Assembly (NCBI GenBank): GCA_030770545.1
Contig: CM061091.1
Coordinates: forward strand, 10,472,501 to 10,536,500
Length of the DNA: 64,000 nucleotides
DNA from: Macropodus opercularis
Taxonomy: Eukaryota > Chordata > Actinopteri > Anabantiformes > Osphronemidae
Reading direction: 5' to 3'
The notes beneath the pieces were generated by a model. The model did not search any database. It was not told the DNA's origin and saw only the letters and a program-made list of their open reading frames with translations. This document shows, piece after piece, positions 43,028 through 53,310 of this stretch. Made by a program: the position numbers and the translations under genes. Each line of letters begins with the position of its first letter. Position 1 is the stretch's first letter.

Positions 43028-44531
43028 GTATGATTCACACAGACAACAGCACTCACATACATAACACATGAAAGAACATAATACACCAGACAAACAGCCC
43101 GGTCATTGTTGTCCGCATGCTTCACTGTATGGAAACATATTATTTCTTAGGACAAGAAAAAACATTACATCAAAGTGGATTATCATTATTACAGTATCCA
43201 TGAGTTGATTCATGCGCGGTCTTGTCTAACTCCTGTAGCCTCCCTTTAAGTCTCCTCCATCACATGGTCTGATGGTCTTTGTCACATCCTCACGGCTTCC
43301 ATGCACCAACTCCAACAATGACCCATTTCCACCGATTTTCACTTGTTACCAAAAAAGCGACGTTACATTCCAAAAAAAATGAAAAGTTTATCAAAAAGCA
43401 AACATTGCCAGGTAACGTGAACCTTCTCCCTGAAAAGGTGTAGCTGTAGTTAGTCACCGTGACCACCCAGCGTGCTTCTAGAGGGTTCATAAACTGGCCT
43501 CTCTGGTGACATGCAGCGGTGTTGGATTCATGTTGCTGACCTAGATGCTCTTTCTGCCATGTAATTCCCCTTGTAACTTTAGCATGTACACACACGCTGA
43601 TGCATTTCTATTCTGCCAACAGTGGCACCAAGTAGAAAAAAAGGCTCATACATCTCTCATCTCTTTCAAAAATCAATTGTTTAACTAAACTGCTTTAAAC
43701 ATTTAACATCTTGTTTTGTAGTTTTAAGTGGAAATACTGTATGTTGGTATTTTTCCATATTGGAGAAGGTTTAAGGTTGAGTATGGGATGCTCTGGCATT
43801 TACATGCACACATACAATTTCCATTAAGGATGCTTTTTCTCCAGAGAGAGAAAAACCAGTGGACAATCACATGATAGAGAACATGAGCGGGTAACATTTG
43901 CTGAGATAGAAGAGTTTAGCCAGCCGCTGGCTAGTAAAGCAATGGTCCCACATCACATCTTAGATTCAAATTCTATACTGCAGACTCCTGCCTGAGGCTT
44001 TAGGTCACTGACAGCCAGTTGCTGAATGGAGAGATTCAATCATTCCCTTCATAGAACCTTAATTAAAACTATATGATTGGAGAAGCGGTGTAACTGTGTC
44101 AACTTGCCCATAAACTCCTCTCCACCTTTGGTTTCTCGTATTGACCCCTTCTGAATCTGGTTCCTCCTTTAAAGATGCAGCTGCTTGGAGAGCAGCCTTA
44201 TCGCTCCTCTTACCACAGGGCTGAGAGGTCCACGTCTGTACTGCTGCTCTGGGGCAAGGACAGGCCAATGATTCCCTTCCGCAGACGTTATCCTCCCACG
44301 GCTTCTCCGCTCACTGGCAAAGACGCTTGTTTCTGCTCACACCAAGAAATCTCTAAAATACTAAACTGCAGTCGTACAGTATGACAACAGATGCAGTGAA
44401 TTACCATGTGATAATGACGTGTATTGAACTTATGAATTAATATATGAATTAATTTGAGTGTGCGTGGAAATCAATACTGAGGAAAGTTTCACGTCTTTGA
44501 TGTTACATAAGTTTCTTGCGTAAGTGTAGTC

Positions 44532-44738
44532 ATGGAGCAAACAGCAAAATTCCTCTTGCTGTGCTCTGTAGCTCCCAGTGTTCTGAGTGAGAAGGAGAAG
44601 GAGTCGCCGGTTATCAAATCTCTTTCACAAGTTGACGAGTTGCCTTTAAAGCTGAGTTGTGAGAGGTCAAAGGTCACGTGGTATAAAACTTCTTTCCACA
44701 GCTTTTCACTGTTGCTGTATGTGTCGCCTGTAATTTGA
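44532..44738 (+). other. Unassigned 68-codon ORF, possible immunoglobulin-like remnant
   Basis: Starts MEQTAKFLLLCSVAPSVLS, which looks like a signal peptide, and later reads LPLKLSCERSKVTWYK, which resembles the first-Cys-to-Trp part of an Ig domain. There is no obvious splice donor or following exon completing such a domain, and no gene is expected here by synteny. It may be chance, a pseudogene scrap or an orphan exon. Do not read it as an established gene. Confidence 0.15.
44664..44687 (+). promoter_or_regulatory. DR1, E-box and TATA-like cluster
   Basis: A perfect DR1 nuclear-receptor repeat (AGGTCA-A-AGGTCA, 44664-44676) overlaps a palindromic E-box CACGTG (44675-44680), with TATAAA directly after (44682-44687). 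It lies 1.7 kb upstream of the cyp19a1a ATG and 2.1 kb upstream of the gldn ATG. DR1 sites are bound by RXR/PPAR, HNF4 and COUP-TF. Whether it works as an enhancer or an alternative promoter is unknown; it overlaps the 68-codon ORF. Confidence 0.35.
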
Positions 44739-45245
44739 CTGAAATGAGGACAATTTGGAACAGCTTCTCTTTCTCAATTTTCTGTTAATGTTTCTGTTTG
44801 TTTAGTCCTGCCAAACTCCCTACGCTTGTGGTGACAAAGATGTGGTGGACCACAACACAACACGCTGAGACAAGGTTACATTAACTTCTGTTTTTTGGGA
44901 GAAACAGAGGTTTCGTCTCTGCTTAATCATGCAGAACAGGTCTGAAGCCGCCATACAGAGCGTCGTTATCCAGGCAGTTTACAGCACACACTCATCTATT
45001 TGACCAGTGCCTGTTCTTGTTCTTGTGTGTGGGCGGGGAGAGAATTCTTTATACGAATGAGTAAATAGAACAAAGGCAGACACAATGTCAAACACTGAGG
45101 GGCCTGTGGCCATTAAAACAGAAAAAAACTATTTTATTTTAACGTAAGCATGGGTAGGATGTAGGAACCAGATGTTACACTGCATATGAATGACCATGAC
45201 TATTTTAAATAACAGGATTGAATGAAATCAAGAAAGTAATTAATA

Positions 45246-45246
<1 letters not shown>

Positions 45247-45280
<34 letters not shown>
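45247..45280. repeat. (TA)n microsatellite
   Basis: Perfect TA run, immediately adjoining the Tc1/mariner terminal sequence. Tc1/mariner elements insert at TA, so the run is a natural target. Confidence 0.95.
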
Positions 45281-45285
<5 letters not shown>

Positions 45286-45575
45286 GTGCAAACAGCAGGT
45301 GTATAAAAATGCTGTAAACAATGAATGCTTTCAAAAATGGAAGTGTTAAACATTTATTTTCATAAATGAACAAAATGCTGTTTTTCTAGGTTCACTTGCT
45401 CACAGTTTTTGAAAGAACTCGGCTGGTAGGTTGTTCCAAACATCTTGGAGAACTAACCACATGTCTTCTGTGCATGTAGGGTTTCTCACATCCTTCTGCC
45501 TCATCATGTGATCCCAGACACACTCCATAATGTTGAGATCAGGGCTCTGTGGGGGCCATAACACCACATAATAAA
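45281..45575 (-). mobile_element. Truncated Tc1/mariner transposon (3' end of transposase plus TIR)
   Basis: The plus strand begins GTACTGTGCAAACAGCAGGTG, like the terminus of a common fish Tc1/mariner family. On the minus strand, before that end, there is an open segment reading WPPQSPDLNIMECVWDHMMR and later LQDVWNNLPAEF, the C-terminal part of a Tc1-type DDE transposase that includes the third catalytic acidic residue. The rest of the element, with the first two Asp motifs and the other terminal repeat, is missing, so it is dead. Confidence 0.85.
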
Positions 45576-46126
45576 AACTATGTTAACTATTTTAAATAAT
45601 AAAGGTCCAGCTGTGGATCAGACACCCTGCTTTGTGTAAAATTAATAAAACTACAGGACTTTTCTGCAGCTGCACTTAAGCTTCACTTCACCAGAGTGAC
45701 AGGCCAGAGACAGCGAGGCGACAGAACCCATAAAGAGCTTGTGCACTGATCATAGTCATCCTATAAATCTTCATTCAGTTGCAGTAAATCTAAAGATGCT
45801 GCTTAATGCTCGTGAGCTCTGCTTCTCCATCTACTGGTAGTCACGTCTGATGAGGGAATCCATTCGGAATCAAAGGTGCACAGTTTGCAAATACAAAGCA
45901 TTTTTAAACATGCATAACATACAGTAACATGTTTCTTTCCTTTTATAGAAAGATAAAGGATGAAATATCTTAATTTAGTGAAGTGAAAACAGCTGAAACT
46001 TTAAAGTAATAACATTGATTCCATCTTGCTCCCATAGGTCAGATGCTCTTTTGTAGGATTTCCAACCAGATTAGTTTGATGTTAAAAGGAACATTCCTAC
46101 ATGTACTTGCTTCTCCTCAAGAAATG

Positions 46127-46327
46127 TCAAATACATCCCATAATAGAAGCTTGCACCAGCACTGGACTGCACGACGGCATGTATCCCTGGACCCATTCCC
46201 TCAAGGGCGCAGGCACGAATCCAACATCTCAGGGTTACTAGTGTGTTGTTTACCTTTCTCCTCATGTGTTGTGGCTTTTGAATTACCCTGACCTGGCATC
46301 TTACCAGCTCTGACTGCCTATAAAAAG
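46127..46327 (+). promoter_or_regulatory. cyp19a1a: cyp19a1a proximal promoter
   Basis: A TATA box (TATAAAAAG, 46319-46327) lies about 90 bp before the ATG. Upstream are a reverse AGGTCA half-site (TGACCT, 46289-46294), an SF-1-like TCAAGGGC (46201-46208, imperfect) and TCAAATA (46127-46133), one base away from the ACAAATA site reported for Foxl2 on tilapia cyp19a1a. SF-1 and Foxl2 are known activators of teleost gonadal aromatase. The TATA call is firm; the others are short motifs that could occur by chance. Confidence 0.6.
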
Positions 46328-46347
46328 AAAGCCCAGGCTGTCGAGGC

Positions 46348-46376
46348 AGCTTTCGTCAGCTTTCGTCAGCTTTCTG
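46348..46376 (+). repeat. Triplicated 10-bp unit in cyp19a1a 5' leader
   Basis: Two and a half to three tandem copies of CAGCTTTCGT lie between the TATA box and the start codon, so inside the likely 5' UTR. Copies are perfect apart from the last, which is cut short. Confidence 0.85.
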
Positions 46377-46415
46377 GTGGTTCCGTGTCGAGAGTATTTT
46401 TTAGTTTAGCTTCCT

Positions 46416-48762
46416 ATGGATTTGATTTCTGCTTGTGAATGGGTGATGACTCCTGTAGGACTGGACGCTGTAGTAGACCTGGTCTCCGGGTCCCCAAACG
46501 CCACTGCAGTGGGTTCACGGGGCTGCTCCATGGCAACAAGAACTCTGATACTGCTTGTCTGCGTACTGCTGGTCACCTGGAGCTGCACAGAGAAGAAAAA
46601 TGTACCTGGTAGGTTCAGTGGTCATAGTCCAGCTTAGATAGTTTGCATTAAATTTGTTGGTTCTCTTACTTCTTACATCGCTGAATATGATGCTGAACCT
46701 GACATACACATATTGTCATCTCCAATAAAAGGTCCTTCCTTCTGTCTGGGTTTGGGGCCACTCATATCATATGTGAGGTTCATCTGGACTGGTATCGGCA
46801 CAGCCAGCAACTACTACAACAACAAGTATGGAGACGTTGTTAGAGTGTGGATCAATGGAGAGGTGACCCTTGTCATCAGCAGGTATCCGTCCCTATTAAT
46901 ACTAACGAATAAAGCTAACAATCGTGATCAGATAATCAGACGTTAACGGCCCTTGACCTTTGCTTTACCATAAGATCTTCAGCAGTCCACCACGTGCTCA
47001 AAAGCGGAAACTATACTTCACGCTTTGGGAGCAAGCAGGGACTCGAGTGCATCGGCATGAATGAGAGAGGCATTATATTTAACAACAATGTAGATCGGTG
47101 GAGGAAGATACGTACCTATTTCACCAAGGGTAACATTTCGTTATACTAAGCTGCACAAAATTGCTCCTTTAAAAGATTTTTAATTGTGAAAGGTTTGACT
47201 AAACGTAACTAACGACGCCTGATGTCCGCTGCCAGCACTGACAGGTCCAGGGTTGCAGCAGACACTGGAGGTTTGCGTCTCCTCTACGCAGAATCACCTG
47301 GACAGTCTGGACAATCTGAATCATGTGGATGTTCTCGGTTTGCTGCGTTGCACCGTGGTCGACATCTCCAACAGGCTCTTCCTGGATGTGCCTGTTAATG
47401 GTGAGCACACTTATCTAAATATCATGCCACTGTAAATATGAGAAAAGGGAAATGGTTTAATTTAGGTTTAAATAGCTTGAGTTCATAACAAGTGATGCAT
47501 TTGTCTGCAGAGAAAGAACTGCTAGAGAAGATTCATAAGTACTTTGAGGCATGGCAGAGTGTGCTGATCAAACCGGACATCTACTTTAGGTTAGACTGGA
47601 TTCACAAGAGGCACCAAACAGCTGCGTGAGTCCCTCATATTCATGTGGCTCCTATTAAAGCTGTCCTTTAAATTTCTTTTATTATAAACTGTGAGTTATA
47701 TATTTGTTATCCTGCAGGCAGGAGCTGCAGGACGCCATAGAGAGCCTGGTAGAGCTGAAGAGGAGAGACGTGGAACAGGCAGATAAACTGGACCACATCA
47801 ACTTTACTGCAGAACTCATATTTGCACAGGTAAGTCTGAGAATTAAGCCTCTGCCATTTCTGCAAATGCTTAGAATTGTTTTATTTATTTTTTTTCTTCT
47901 GTGTGTTTTTTTTTCATGAATCAGAATCATGGCGAGCTGTCTGCGGAGGATGTCAGGCAGTGTGTGTTGGAGATGGTCATCGCAGCACCAGACACTCTGT
48001 CCATCAGCCTCTTCTTCATGTTGCTGCTTCTCAAACAGTATCCAGATGTGGAGCTGCAGCTACTCCAGGAAATAGACACAGTCGTTGGTAAGGAGCTCGG
48101 CTGCCTTGGTTGCTTGTTGTGTGTGATTGGTTGGCTGTACTGTAAGTGACAGCTGTGATTCTCCCTTCACAGGCGAGAACCAGCTTCAGAATGTAGATCT
48201 TCCGAAGCTGCAGATGCTGGAGTGCTTCATCAACGAATGCCTGCGCTTCCACCCTGTGGTGGACTTCACCATGCGTCGAGCCCTGTCTGATGACGTCATA
48301 GATGGCTACAACGTACCGAAGGGCACAAACATCATTCTCAACACTGGGCGCATGCATCGGACTGAGTTTTTCCTTAAACCAAATGAATTCAGATTGGAAA
48401 ACTTTGCAAAAAATGTGAGTAGATTAAAACATTTTTTGGATCTCTCCTACTCCACCAGTGACATAATATCCTCTACTGACTTTTCTTCCTCTGTCTTCCT
48501 CCAGGCTCCTCGTCGTTACTTTCAACCTTTCGGTTCGGGCCCGCGATCCTGTGTTGGTAAGCACATCGCCATGGTAATGATGAAATCCATCCTGGCGACG
48601 CTGCTCTCCCAGTACTCTGTCTGCTTCCATATGGGCTTGACCCTGGACTGCCTCCCACAGACCAATAACCTCTCTCAGCAGCCGGTGGAGCATCAACAGG
48701 AGGCTGAAGGTCTCAGCATGAGACTGTTGGCCAGAAAAAGAGGTAGTTGGCAAACGCTCTGA
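46416..48762 (+). CDS. cyp19a1a: Aromatase, gonadal type (cytochrome P450 19A1a), 9 exons
   Basis: Converts androgens (androstenedione, testosterone) to estrogens in the endoplasmic reticulum with P450 reductase, the key step in fish ovarian differentiation. Exons: 46416-46608, 46732-46882, 46975-47129, 47236-47400, 47511-47625, 47718-47829, 47925-48087, 48173-48414, 48505-48762; 517 residues. An N-terminal membrane anchor lies near residues 44-60. The I-helix AAPDT has Asp320/Thr321, the K-helix ExxR is E373-R376, and the haem loop FGSGPRSCVG has Cys448. All catalytic features are present, so the gene looks functional. Compact introns (about 80-120 bp) are typical of this paralog. The linkage to gldn-dmxl2 and the MDLISACE start point to cyp19a1a, not the brain form cyp19a1b. 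The C-terminal tail (QPVEHQQEAEGLSMRL) resembles percomorph sequences such as medaka. Confidence 0.98.
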
Positions 48763-49080
48763 GATGCTAGCCTGCTGTTTTTATACATTTATACAGACTA
48801 TGTGTGCATATAAAGTTTATTTATATACATTATATGTACAGTACACTACATAATATGTAGTGTATATATACAGTATTCAGTATTCTCTCTTTATATCTAC
48901 AGTATCTATGTAAAATCTTATATCTCATTACTGTACAAATGTATGTTTTATATTTTTGTATTAACTAAATGTCTATTTGAACTATTATGTATTATGTGTA
49001 ATGTTAAAAATACTAATACAGAATTAAACATAAATTATTGTGACATTATTGTGTTTTCCCATTTTTGTAATAAAGATAAT
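48763..49080 (+). other. cyp19a1a: cyp19a1a 3' UTR with poly(A) signal
   Basis: AT-rich tail after the stop with AATAAA at 49069-49074. A small hairpin (TACACTACA, 5-base loop, TGTAGTGTA; 48842-48864) lies within it. Endpoints are inferred from the hexamer. Confidence 0.55.
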
Positions 49081-52000
49081 TATTTCAGGAATATCCAACA
49101 TATCCAACTCAATGTTGACTAGACTGATGAAAACTCTCAGATAAATTTAATTAAGATGGGCTTATGTCTATTAGACTGACTAGGGGAAAATTATAAGCAC
49201 AACTCTTTGTCGTGTTGCACTTACATGTACTGGTCAAAAGAGGGCACTGCAACACATAACACAATGACGCACAGCCTGAAATAAGTCAAGCAGCTCTTTC
49301 ATTATGCTGCTCTGCCTCTAGGCAAACATACTAATACATTTCACAAAGAGATGCTTTACTTTGTATTGCTTCCACACACACAGAAAACATAAGCGTGGAG
49401 GTGGTGTTCAGACGTGCGGTGCAGTTCCTCCGGTGACGGCAGCCATCAGCAGTCAATCAGCAGAGCAGCAGAGTGAACTGAAAATCAAATCTGAATCTCA
49501 ATTTCACTGACGCACGACCACTTGGGAACTGCGTGTGCTGTTCAGAGTGAGATGGGGAGAGTCTGTCAGGAAAGAGAAACACAAGCGCTTCGTGGGCTGA
49601 TCAATATCTGACAATTTACCACATCAGCAACAAGTGTGTGTTTGCGTGCATGAGTGTTTACACTTTTACTGGGCGCACTTTCAGTGTGTATCACAGGCTG
49701 CTGCTCGCAGGTGCTCTGGGATATAGTGAATGAATCAGTGTTTTCTCATTAACCTCTGCTACAGTATCATCTGGATGAAAATCATCTCACGTCCACTGCA
49801 CACAGTTCTCTGCAGTAGCTCCGACTCCACCTTGGTAGATGCATCTTGTAGTTTAATACCACTAATAAGAGTTAATGGAGAATTAAAATTCATTAATTAA
49901 AATGTATGTAAACAACATCCCCTGTCTTCCCCAGCTTTTTGGTTGTTGTTGTTGTTGAAATCCCAGCATCAACAATAAAATCTGAACAGAGTAGTGGAGA
50001 AGCAAGGAGCTGCGGTGCAGGGTACACTCTGAGTCGACTGATTCAACTGGGCCCAAGACTCTGCTAGATACAGTACATAATTTCACCTCTCGTCTGGTTC
50101 TGGGGTCTGTGGTTTGTGTTAGGAAACAGTTTAGGAATTATGTTAATGGGTAACTGAATAATACTTAGGTTTAAACTGTGTCAGCTATGTTTGTCTGCCT
50201 TTGACCCAAACTGTATGACTACAGTTTCATTTTGCCTACGTTAATTTACGTTTTACTGCTTATTCTATTATTATGGCAGCTTTGCTAAATCCTTGCTGTG
50301 GTTTGGGGGGTGATTAAAGCCTGACAGATGTGCACTGATTATAATATGAGATATAATGCATTTCTTAGTCCCCCACTTTAATCAAGCATCTTCTTCTTAC
50401 AATCACCTCTTAAACAGTCAATTGAAGTGGTTTGAGAACATGAGTCTTCACACCTGAGGTCTAAATCTGGTCCTGTACAAGTTAAACATCAACAAACACG
50501 TACGTGCACATTAAGTTGTGTTAAAATTCTGAAATGTCAGTGGCCATATTGTCTCTCCATTTCAGTCCCCTGCTGGATTACTGCCTTATTAAAAAAAGAA
50601 CCAGCGTTGCCATAGAAACATCTACCAGAAAGGGTAAACTGGCAATGTACTCGTCTCTCTACAATATCACTACATTGTCAATGTGAATTGTGCCCCCAAC
50701 ATTTACAAATAACACTGCTTTCCATGATGCAGAGACATGTTCTTGTGCAAATGTTCCTGAGCCCCAGCGGATGTATGTGAGCGGCACATTGATAATCACG
50801 AGAAAGCAGGTCAAAATGCTTAATGTAGCCTGACTCCCCTGCGAAACAGGAGGGAATCTCTGTCATCAGGCCAGCCTGTCTGAAGAAGCCCACACTGGAA
50901 AGCTCTCTGGCAGAAAAGCCACTGGATCAAAGGCAAACTCTCACTGCGTGGCCTTTTCATTTTCATTTTGCAAAGTCACCTCATTTATTTCTCGCTGAAC
51001 ATCAGAGGATACCGGTGGTATTCATCGCGACGGATCGGCTTCTTCTTCGTCTGACGTAGGTTGAGCCTCCTGGCTCGAAGTCTGAGGTTTCAGATTGTGC
51101 CTGTTACAATACCCTTCAGGGCTGTTGTTTCTCTAGTTTGTCTTGTTATTTGTTGTTATCAGCACCACAGACAGAGAGAGAGCTAGAAAGAGGAATAATA
51201 CTAGTGTCAACTAATACACACTAAAGTCACAGACATGCATGTATTTTAGTCAAACTGGTGGGGAGACGATATAGGCGCTATAATCACAGTGCACCTGTTT
51301 TTGTGAGACAGGAGGTCATACGGTATTTTATCGCTTCATGCGCCATTGTATTAATATACCACTTCTTTGTTACTGTCCATTCTCCCACCTCTATAAACTC
51401 TCTTTACACAACCCGAAATTAAATTTTGATTATCCTAATAAATGTGTGTTTATCCTTCTTCGACTCAGGGCAAGTAGGTTTCTATTCCCAATCAACCCTA
51501 ATCAGCCTTAACACACTCACACAGCATAGTAGCTCAGCTTCTCTGGATAATGGCGTATGTTCTTGTCACAGTACGCACACGTTAACCATACCCGGTGTTG
51601 AAGACAAGCCTTGGGCAGCGGGCAGGCAGGCTGCAGCCATCTGGTGCCCAGTGTCCATGCTGAGCAACAGTCAGATCCACACCTGGGAGATCGTATAGCC
51701 TACAACTGTTGTCAGACCACCGACCTCATGCCCACCTGCCCCCTCATTTTTTAGATTGAAGTTTATTAAAAGAAACGCTCACCCTGAGTTGGCTTTGCAC
51801 TTGTTTCCCAGAGCACCTTTATTAGTTTCTTCTGCTCAGCTGTGGACAAACGCGGCCACAACATTTAAGACTTCGAGTGGGTGGAGAAAGTGTTATATCT
51901 TCTTCTAAAATAAACTTCTTTCTTCACCATTGTTGAAAGTGAGTCAGCAAACAAACTTGTTGTGTGATTTCAACGCCAAAACCTGACACCGGTCACCACA

Positions 52001-52700
52001 AATGCAGCCAGGCTTAAAGCACCTAAAAAAGTATTTCTTGTGCTGAAACCGCACTGGCTTTAATTTGAAGTTGTAAAGAGGTTACACAATCAGCAACCCA
52101 CCCCAGATACAGGCAAGTCAGGCGTAAATGAGTAACTTCCGGAAGAGCAACTGAGCAAGTGCCGTCTTCCAGGAAAAACAGGAAGGCGGTAGATGGCTGG
52201 TAAACAGAATACACAGTAGGTTTACGTGGTAATGGGTCATCAGGGGGAACACTGAGCAAGTTCCAGATGTTGCTATCAAGTAGATCTGCGTACCTCCTCC
52301 ACGCCATAAATAGAAAGAAAGACATTTTCCATTTTGGTTTGTGTGTCCAGAAGCAGCAACAGGTCAGCTTTTACATGAAGCGTAAACCAGAGAATAAAAG
52401 CCAGAGTGATGTGGAGCAAATTCCAGCTATCGCTAAAATTATAATTCAAATTACTTGTGCTAACATGTGGCAGGGCTGAGTAAAAGGCAGCACAACTCGT
52501 CCTGCCAGTTAGAGTGGATTTTTCCTCTAAATTTGCATTTGGCATTTAAATGTACTTTGCGTTTGAATAATACAAAAGCTTTAACAGTAAAGGAGCCTGG
52601 CTTGACTTCACATGACCAACAGCGATACCAACTCATTTAATAACACACAGTAACAAGCAGATTTTACTGCAGAAGATGAATTTCAAGCTGCTTTGAAAAC
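49081..52700. other. Intergenic region, cyp19a1a to tnfaip8l3
   Basis: No gene or transposon recognised. ORFs such as 50678-50893 (-), 51426-51698 (+) and 52023-52325 (-) show no family resemblance or splice support. A short GTT run at 49943-49955 and small GA runs are the only repeats. Confidence 0.6.
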
Positions 52701-53264
52701 ACAGGCAGCACTCTCACACAAAAACAGAGGAAGAGAGCGAGGTAGAGAGAGAGAGAGAGAGAGGTAGAGAGAGGAAGAGACGGCACTTACAGCATACAGA
52801 AAGAGGCAGAGAAAGAGTTAGAGTGGCGAGAGCGTGAAGAGACTGAGTGTGACAGCACCGAGTGAGAGGAGGAGGAGGAGAAGGAGGAGGAAAAGTAACT
52901 GAGTGGCAGATACAAGGGAGGGTGAAACCGAGAAGGGGATGGACCGAGAGTAGGCGAAGAGGGAGGGAGCGTCAGAGGAGAGAGAAAGTAGATGAGAGGG
53001 AGAAGGAGAAAGGGAAACTGAGGGGAGTCAGGAGAGGAGAGCAAACGGAGCAGGAGGAAGAAAGAAAATTCAGCCCAGTAGCATTCCTCTCACAGCCGCA
53101 GTGATCCAGACCAGGACGAAAAGTTTCAAAACAACAACCAAACCTTGCATTAGTAGCTTTTCTCCCTGGGTAAAGGCATCTGAAGAGTCCCTGGAAAAGA
53201 AAGGGAACCAGAAGGCAGAGTAATCAGAGAGCTTCTGCAGCCTCCGAGTGCCCTGCAGGGGAAG
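52700..53264 (+). promoter_or_regulatory. tnfaip8l3: Purine-rich promoter/5' leader of tnfaip8l3
   Basis: The plus strand is almost continuous A/G for about 350 bp (52725-53075) with (GA)n and GGAGGA-type repeats. It precedes the presumed tnfaip8l3 start codon at 53265. Such tracts can act as GAGA-type promoter DNA or form triplexes. The transcription start cannot be fixed, so some of this may be 5' UTR. Confidence 0.4.
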
Positions 53265-53310
53265 ATGGACTCAGACTCCGGAGAGCAGAGTGACGGAGAC
53301 CTCTCTCCAG
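53265..53310 (+). CDS. tnfaip8l3: tnfaip8l3 (TIPE3) first coding exon, partial gene
   Basis: Reads MDSDSGEQSDGDLSP then a consensus donor GTAAGC, ending in phase 1. Human TNFAIP8L3 begins MDSDSGEQSEGE, so ten of the first twelve residues match (and the others are conservative), and the gene is the expected neighbour of CYP19A1 by human synteny. TNFAIP8L3 is a TIPE-family protein that binds and moves phosphoinositide second messengers and promotes PI3K-AKT and MEK-ERK signalling. The TIPE-fold exon is not seen in the remaining 10.7 kb, so it lies beyond the window. The short match leaves some doubt. Confidence 0.75.

Larger units (their letters stand above)
42562..46310. other. Divergent intergenic spacer between gldn and cyp19a1a
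   Basis: About 3.8 kb separating the gldn start and the cyp19a1a TATA region. It holds TG/CA microsatellites, a TA repeat joined to a Tc1/mariner fragment, and a compact motif cluster near 44664-44687, each listed separately. The part from 43050 to 44450 shows no recognisable element. Confidence 0.65.

Noticed and set aside
48424..48753. 109-codon minus-strand ORF at the end of cyp19a1a
   Set aside because: Antisense to the haem-binding exon of aromatase.
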